Below, piece by piece: positions 30,440-33,102 of a stretch of 33,102 nucleotides of DNA (position 1 is the first letter of the stretch; every line of letters starts with the position of its first letter). Where the stretch lies: NCBI GenBank assembly GCA_023246955.1, contig JAHFHK010000002.1, forward strand, positions 21,590 to 54,691, written 5' to 3'. The notes beneath the pieces were generated by a model. The model worked only from the letters and a program-made list of their open reading frames with translations, did no database searches and had not been told where the DNA came from. The stretch is from Candidatus Uhrbacteria bacterium. GTDB lineage: Bacteria > Patescibacteriota > Patescibacteriia > JACQRZ01. Position numbers and translations under genes: made by a program.

Positions 30440-30452
30440 AAATGGGCATTAT

Positions 30453-31160
30453 ATGGTACATGCTATGCTCGAAACTCCTATTCTTTCTATTGGTCAGCGT
30501 CTTGCCGAGACACGTGAAGAATTAGGGTATTCGGTTGATTCTATCGCAGAAAGGCTTCGTATTAGTAAGCGGTATTTGTCTTTTTTGGAGCATGATGAGT
30601 TTGAAAAAATACCTGCATTGGTGTACCGAGAGCAGTACCTCAAAACGTATGCATCATTTTTGGGGTTTCGGTGGGAGGAGATTCAGCCTTTTTACGAGGA
30701 GACACTGCGTGTTCGTTGTTGCAGTAAGGACGCCTCTAAGGCAATTGAAAAAGTTACTTCTTCACAGCTTTGGGTGGGTCCTCGCATTGTAAAATACGCA
30801 GGGATTACGCTGGTGTTCCTTGCGTGTCTTGGGTATCTGGGAGTGGTCACGTACCATTCTTTGCGATCTCCGGATCTTGTTATCGATGCACCGAGCGATC
30901 ATATTGCCAGTAACGAGTCGACGGTCATTGTGACGGGGAAGACGGAGAGTGCTGCCGAGCTTACTATTAACGAGCAGCCTATTGCGAAGCGACAGGACGG
31001 AACTTTTTCGCAGGAGGTGAGCTTGACAGGAGGGGTTAATCTTATCCGGGTTGCGGCAGCAAAGAAGTTTAGTCGTCCCACCGTCATGTATCGTACGATT
31101 ATTCGAGAAGATAACGGGGTTTCTCAGAATATTAACACAAACACCAATCATTCGTTATAG
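30453..31160 (+). CDS. RodZ-like membrane protein with HTH domain
   Basis: 235 residues from the ATG at 30453 (MVHAMLETP); the ATG at 30465 is an equally possible start, given a transcript beginning near 30446. An N-terminal Xre/RodZ-type HTH (about 10-75) reads IGQRLAETREELGYSVDSIA then RLRISKRYLSFLEHDEFEKIP. A membrane helix (about 112-135, GITLVFLACLGYLGVV) is followed by an extracytoplasmic Ig-like beta domain (STVIVTGKTESAAELTINEQ ... GVNLIRVAAAKKFSRPT). RodZ links MreB filaments to the wall in rods. No mreB is in the window, so the cell-shape role is inferred. It is 31 bases upstream of recA. Confidence 0.82.
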   Translation: MVHAMLETPILSIGQRLAETREELGYSVDSIAERLRISKRYLSFLEHDEFEKIPALVYREQYLKTYASFLGFRWEEIQPFYEETLRVRCCSKDASKAIEKVTSSQLWVGPRIVKYAGITLVFLACLGYLGVVTYHSLRSPDLVIDAPSDHIASNESTVIVTGKTESAAELTINEQPIAKRQDGTFSQEVSLTGGVNLIRVAAAKKFSRPTVMYRTIIREDNGVSQNINTNTNHSL

Positions 31161-31191
31161 GTAGTATTTTAATTACTAATATGTGTGAGGT

Positions 31192-32280
31192 ATGAGTACC
31201 GGAAATGCGAATAAAGAGAAGTTCCGGGCGATTGAGGAGGCAATCGACCAAATTAGGGATCGTTTTGGGGAAGGATCTATTATGAAGCTGGGACAGGCGA
31301 AGCGGATGAATGTGGAGGCGATTTCTACGGGCAGTATTTCGATGGATATTGCATTAGGGGTAGGTGGAGTACCTCGCGGGCGTATTATTGAGGTATATGG
31401 CCCAGAGGCTTCCGGAAAAACCACTCTTGCCCAACATATTATTGCGGAGGTGCAAAAGCAAGGGGGGCTTGCGGCATTCGTTGACGCTGAGCATGCACTG
31501 GATCCTGATTATGCACGAAAGATCGGTATCAATGTAGACGATATGTTCATCTCTCAGCCCGATACCGGAGAACAGGCACTGGAGATTGTAGAGACGCTGG
31601 TACGCTCCAATGCCGTTGATGTTATCGTGATCGACTCAGTTGCCGCCTTGACACCTCGCGCGGAAATCGAAGGGGATATGGGGGATTCTCATATGGGTCT
31701 TCAGGCACGTCTCATGTCCCAAGCGCTTCGTAAACTCACTGCTATTGTGAGTAAGACGAACACGGTTGTTATTTTTATCAATCAAATCCGCCTCAAGATC
31801 GGTGTGGTATTTGGTAATCCCGAGACCACCCCAGGAGGAACAGCGCTTAAGTTCTATTCTTCGGTGCGTATTGAGATCCGTCGTGCTGCACAGATTAAGC
31901 AAGGAGAGAAGATGGTAGGAAACCGTGTGAAGGTAAAGATTGTGAAGAATAAGGTTGCGCCTCCTTTTCAGACATGTGAATTTGATATCATGTACAACGA
32001 GGGTATTTCCCTTTCTGGTGATACACTCGATGTCGGCGTTGAGATGAAGATTATTCAGAAGGCAGGAAACTCCTACTCGTTCGAAAATGAGAAGTTGGGC
32101 GTTGGTCGCGAAGCAGCGAAGACATTTCTTCGCTCACGTCCCGATATGATGCAGGCGATACGCACTCGTGTTATGGACAAGATACATGCCGAACAAGACG
32201 CAGGGATCGTTCATCATACTAAGCCCAAAGATGCTGATGAGGATGAGGCGGCAGAGGCCCCTCTCGAAGAAGCGATGTAG
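31192..32280 (+). CDS. recA: Recombinase RecA
   Basis: 362 residues. It forms ATP-dependent filaments on single-stranded DNA for homologous recombination and repair. The P-loop GPEASGKTT is at 70-78, followed by [13 protein letters not shown], the Walker B segment [14 protein letters not shown], loop L1 around [21 protein letters not shown], and [22 protein letters not shown] leading into L2. The C terminus is acidic ([16 protein letters not shown]), as in other RecA proteins, where it tempers activity. No intein and no LexA-type box are seen in the 31 bases upstream. It ends before a bidirectional terminator shared with efp. Confidence 0.98.
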   Translation: MSTGNANKEKFRAIEEAIDQIRDRFGEGSIMKLGQAKRMNVEAISTGSISMDIALGVGGVPRGRIIEVYGPEASGKTTLAQHIIAEVQKQGGLAAFVDAEHALDPDYARKIGINVDDMFISQPDTGEQALEIVETLVRSNAVDVIVIDSVAALTPRAEIEGDMGDSHMGLQARLMSQALRKLTAIVSKTNTVVIFINQIRLKIGVVFGNPETTPGGTALKFYSSVRIEIRRAAQIKQGEKMVGNRVKVKIVKNKVAPPFQTCEFDIMYNEGISLSGDTLDVGVEMKIIQKAGNSYSFENEKLGVGREAAKTFLRSRPDMMQAIRTRVMDKIHAEQDAGIVHHTKPKDADEDEAAEAPLEEAM

Positions 32281-32299
32281 CAAGGTACTTTCTGTGCTA

Positions 32300-32328
32300 A
32301 AAAGAGAGCCGTGAGGGCTCTCTTTTTT
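32300..32328. terminator. Bidirectional terminator between recA and efp
   Basis: AAGAGAGCC (32302-32310) pairs with GGCTCTCTT (32316-32324) around a GTGAG loop, with A and T runs at the ends. It serves both converging genes. Confidence 0.9.
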
Positions 32329-32345
32329 CTTTGCTTCGATATGCA

Positions 32346-32912
32346 CTATACGCGCTCGACGTATTCGCCTGTTTCGGTATTTACTCGGATCATGTCTCCT
32401 TCGTTGATGAAGAGTGGTGCATTGACCGTGAGTCCTGTTTCGAGCGTGATAAGCTTTGTTACGTTGCCTGCGGTATCACCTTTTACTCCCGGAGGGGCAG
32501 TAGTGACTTTGAAGTCGATTTTGGGAGGGAGCCCTACGGTAATAGGGTTTCCATTGAAATACATGATATCAACAGTGATTCCTTCTTTGAGATAGTCGAC
32601 TTTGTTGCCAAGGCTATCAATGTCGATTTCTATCTGCTCAAAATCCTTGTTATCCATGAAGTAGGCGGCTCTCTCGTCTGTATAGAGGTAGTTCGCCTGT
32701 CTTCGCTCCATATCTGCCTCCTCGACTCGTTCTCCGGCCTTGAAGCTGTATTCGAGTACTTTTCCGTTAATGAGGTTTCTGAGCTTGGTTTGCATGACGG
32801 GCTTTCGTTGCTGCATGCGAACGAAGTTAGCGGTCATTACTTGATAGGGCTCACCCTCATAGAGGATGGCGGTACCGACACGAATTGAGTTGAGGGACGG
32901 GAGGACTGGCAT
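32346..32912 (-). CDS. efp: Elongation factor P with atypical tip loop
   Basis: 188 residues. It relieves ribosome stalling at polyproline. Three domains are visible: a KOW-like N-terminal domain (SIRVGTAILYEGEPYQVM), a central OB domain (EYSFKAGERVEEADM ... YFMDNKDFEQIEI) and a C-terminal OB domain ending GDMIRVNTETGEYVERV. The tip loop reads FVRMQQRKPVMQTKLRNL. Aligned without gaps to E. coli FVKPGKGQAF, the modified Lys34 position is Gln35, flanked by Arg36 and Lys37. EpmA-type lysylation at that site is therefore not possible. It lies 14 bases downstream of rpsR and is probably co-transcribed. Several Pro-Ala-rich proteins in this window are plausible clients. Confidence 0.95.
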   Translation of the reverse strand: MPVLPSLNSIRVGTAILYEGEPYQVMTANFVRMQQRKPVMQTKLRNLINGKVLEYSFKAGERVEEADMERRQANYLYTDERAAYFMDNKDFEQIEIDIDSLGNKVDYLKEGITVDIMYFNGNPITVGLPPKIDFKVTTAPPGVKGDTAGNVTKLITLETGLTVNAPLFINEGDMIRVNTETGEYVERV

Positions 32913-32926
32913 AGGGACGGGAGAGT

Positions 32927-33102
32927 TTAACGAACAATGTAGGGGAGGAGTGCCATAATTCGTGCGCGCTTAATGGAGATAGCGAGCTTACGTTGATGTT
33001 TGGCGCATACACCATTTCTTCGACGCGGGGTTACTTTTCCATATGAAGAAACAAATCGACGAAGAACCTGGGTGTGCTTGTAGTCAATGTCATTAATTGC
33101 TT
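32927..33102 (-). CDS. rpsR: Ribosomal protein bS18, partial
   Basis: The frame running off the right edge encodes about 58 C-terminal residues: [20 protein letters not shown], the signature [14 protein letters not shown], then [17 protein letters not shown] and a TAA stop (32929-32927). The pattern matches bS18 of the small subunit (Y-K-x-x-x-x-L-R-R-F, P-R-R, C-A-K-H-Q-R, I-K-R-A-R-x-M-A-L-L-P). The N terminus lies outside the window. rpsR upstream of efp is an uncommon but plausible translation gene pair. Confidence 0.95.
   Translation of the reverse strand, partial: AINDIDYKHTQVLRRFVSSYGKVTPRRRNGVCAKHQRKLAISIKRARIMALLPYIVR

Noticed and set aside
30411-30452. Upstream TTG start for the RodZ-like protein
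   Set aside because: These bases form the -35 to -10 promoter (TTGAAA-17-TATACT), so the start must lie downstream.

Overview
The window looks like chromosomal DNA of a Candidate Phyla Radiation bacterium (Patescibacteria, most like a Parcubacteria-type lineage). The evidence is the gene repertoire: a bifunctional phosphoglucose/phosphomannose isomerase, several small VirB2/T4SS-pilin-like proteins, a Mur ligase without its usual N-terminal domain, a FemX-like protein, a TrmB-like regulator and an EF-P with an unusual tip loop. TGA is used as a stop (ileS, ftsK), so the recoded CPR lineages are excluded. Shine-Dalgarno motifs are almost absent, and promoters share a strong extended -10 (TGN-TATACT or close).

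Layout. 1-3500: a short repeat-containing coiled-coil gene on the minus strand, divergent from five tandem pilin-like membrane protein genes. 3550-5824: two minus-strand genes, the sugar phosphate isomerase and an unrecognised secreted Cys/His-rich protein. 5949-12603: an accessory cell-surface island in which three plus-strand surface proteins each converge on a minus-strand membrane-anchored protein across a perfect bidirectional terminator, followed by a fourth member of the minus-strand family. 12696-19013: a tightly coupled run, ileS, ruvA, femX-like, DEDDh exonuclease and Mur ligase, with ATGA overlaps at three of the four junctions. 19014-19463: a 450-base non-coding leader with the rpoB promoter and an attenuator-like terminator. 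19464-26852: rpoB-rpoC. 26853-32280: TrmB-like regulator, a predicted small RNA, ftsK, a RodZ-like gene and recA. 32346-33102: efp and the end of rpsR on the minus strand.

How the genes fit together. The core parts serve translation, transcription, recombination and chromosome segregation (ileS, efp, rpsR; rpoBC; ruvA, recA, ftsK) and the cell wall (Mur ligase, FemX-like). The accessory parts (pilins, surface-protein cassettes, Cys/His-rich protein) look like envelope functions of a host-associated ultra-small cell.

Most notable non-coding features. (1) A ~120-base intergenic element occurs twice, directly after rpoC and directly after ftsK, with base changes that preserve a multi-helix fold. 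(2) A ~90-nt RNA is predicted upstream of ftsK, with a consensus promoter, a ~24-bp stem and a terminator. (3) The surface-protein/membrane-protein convergent cassette is present three times.
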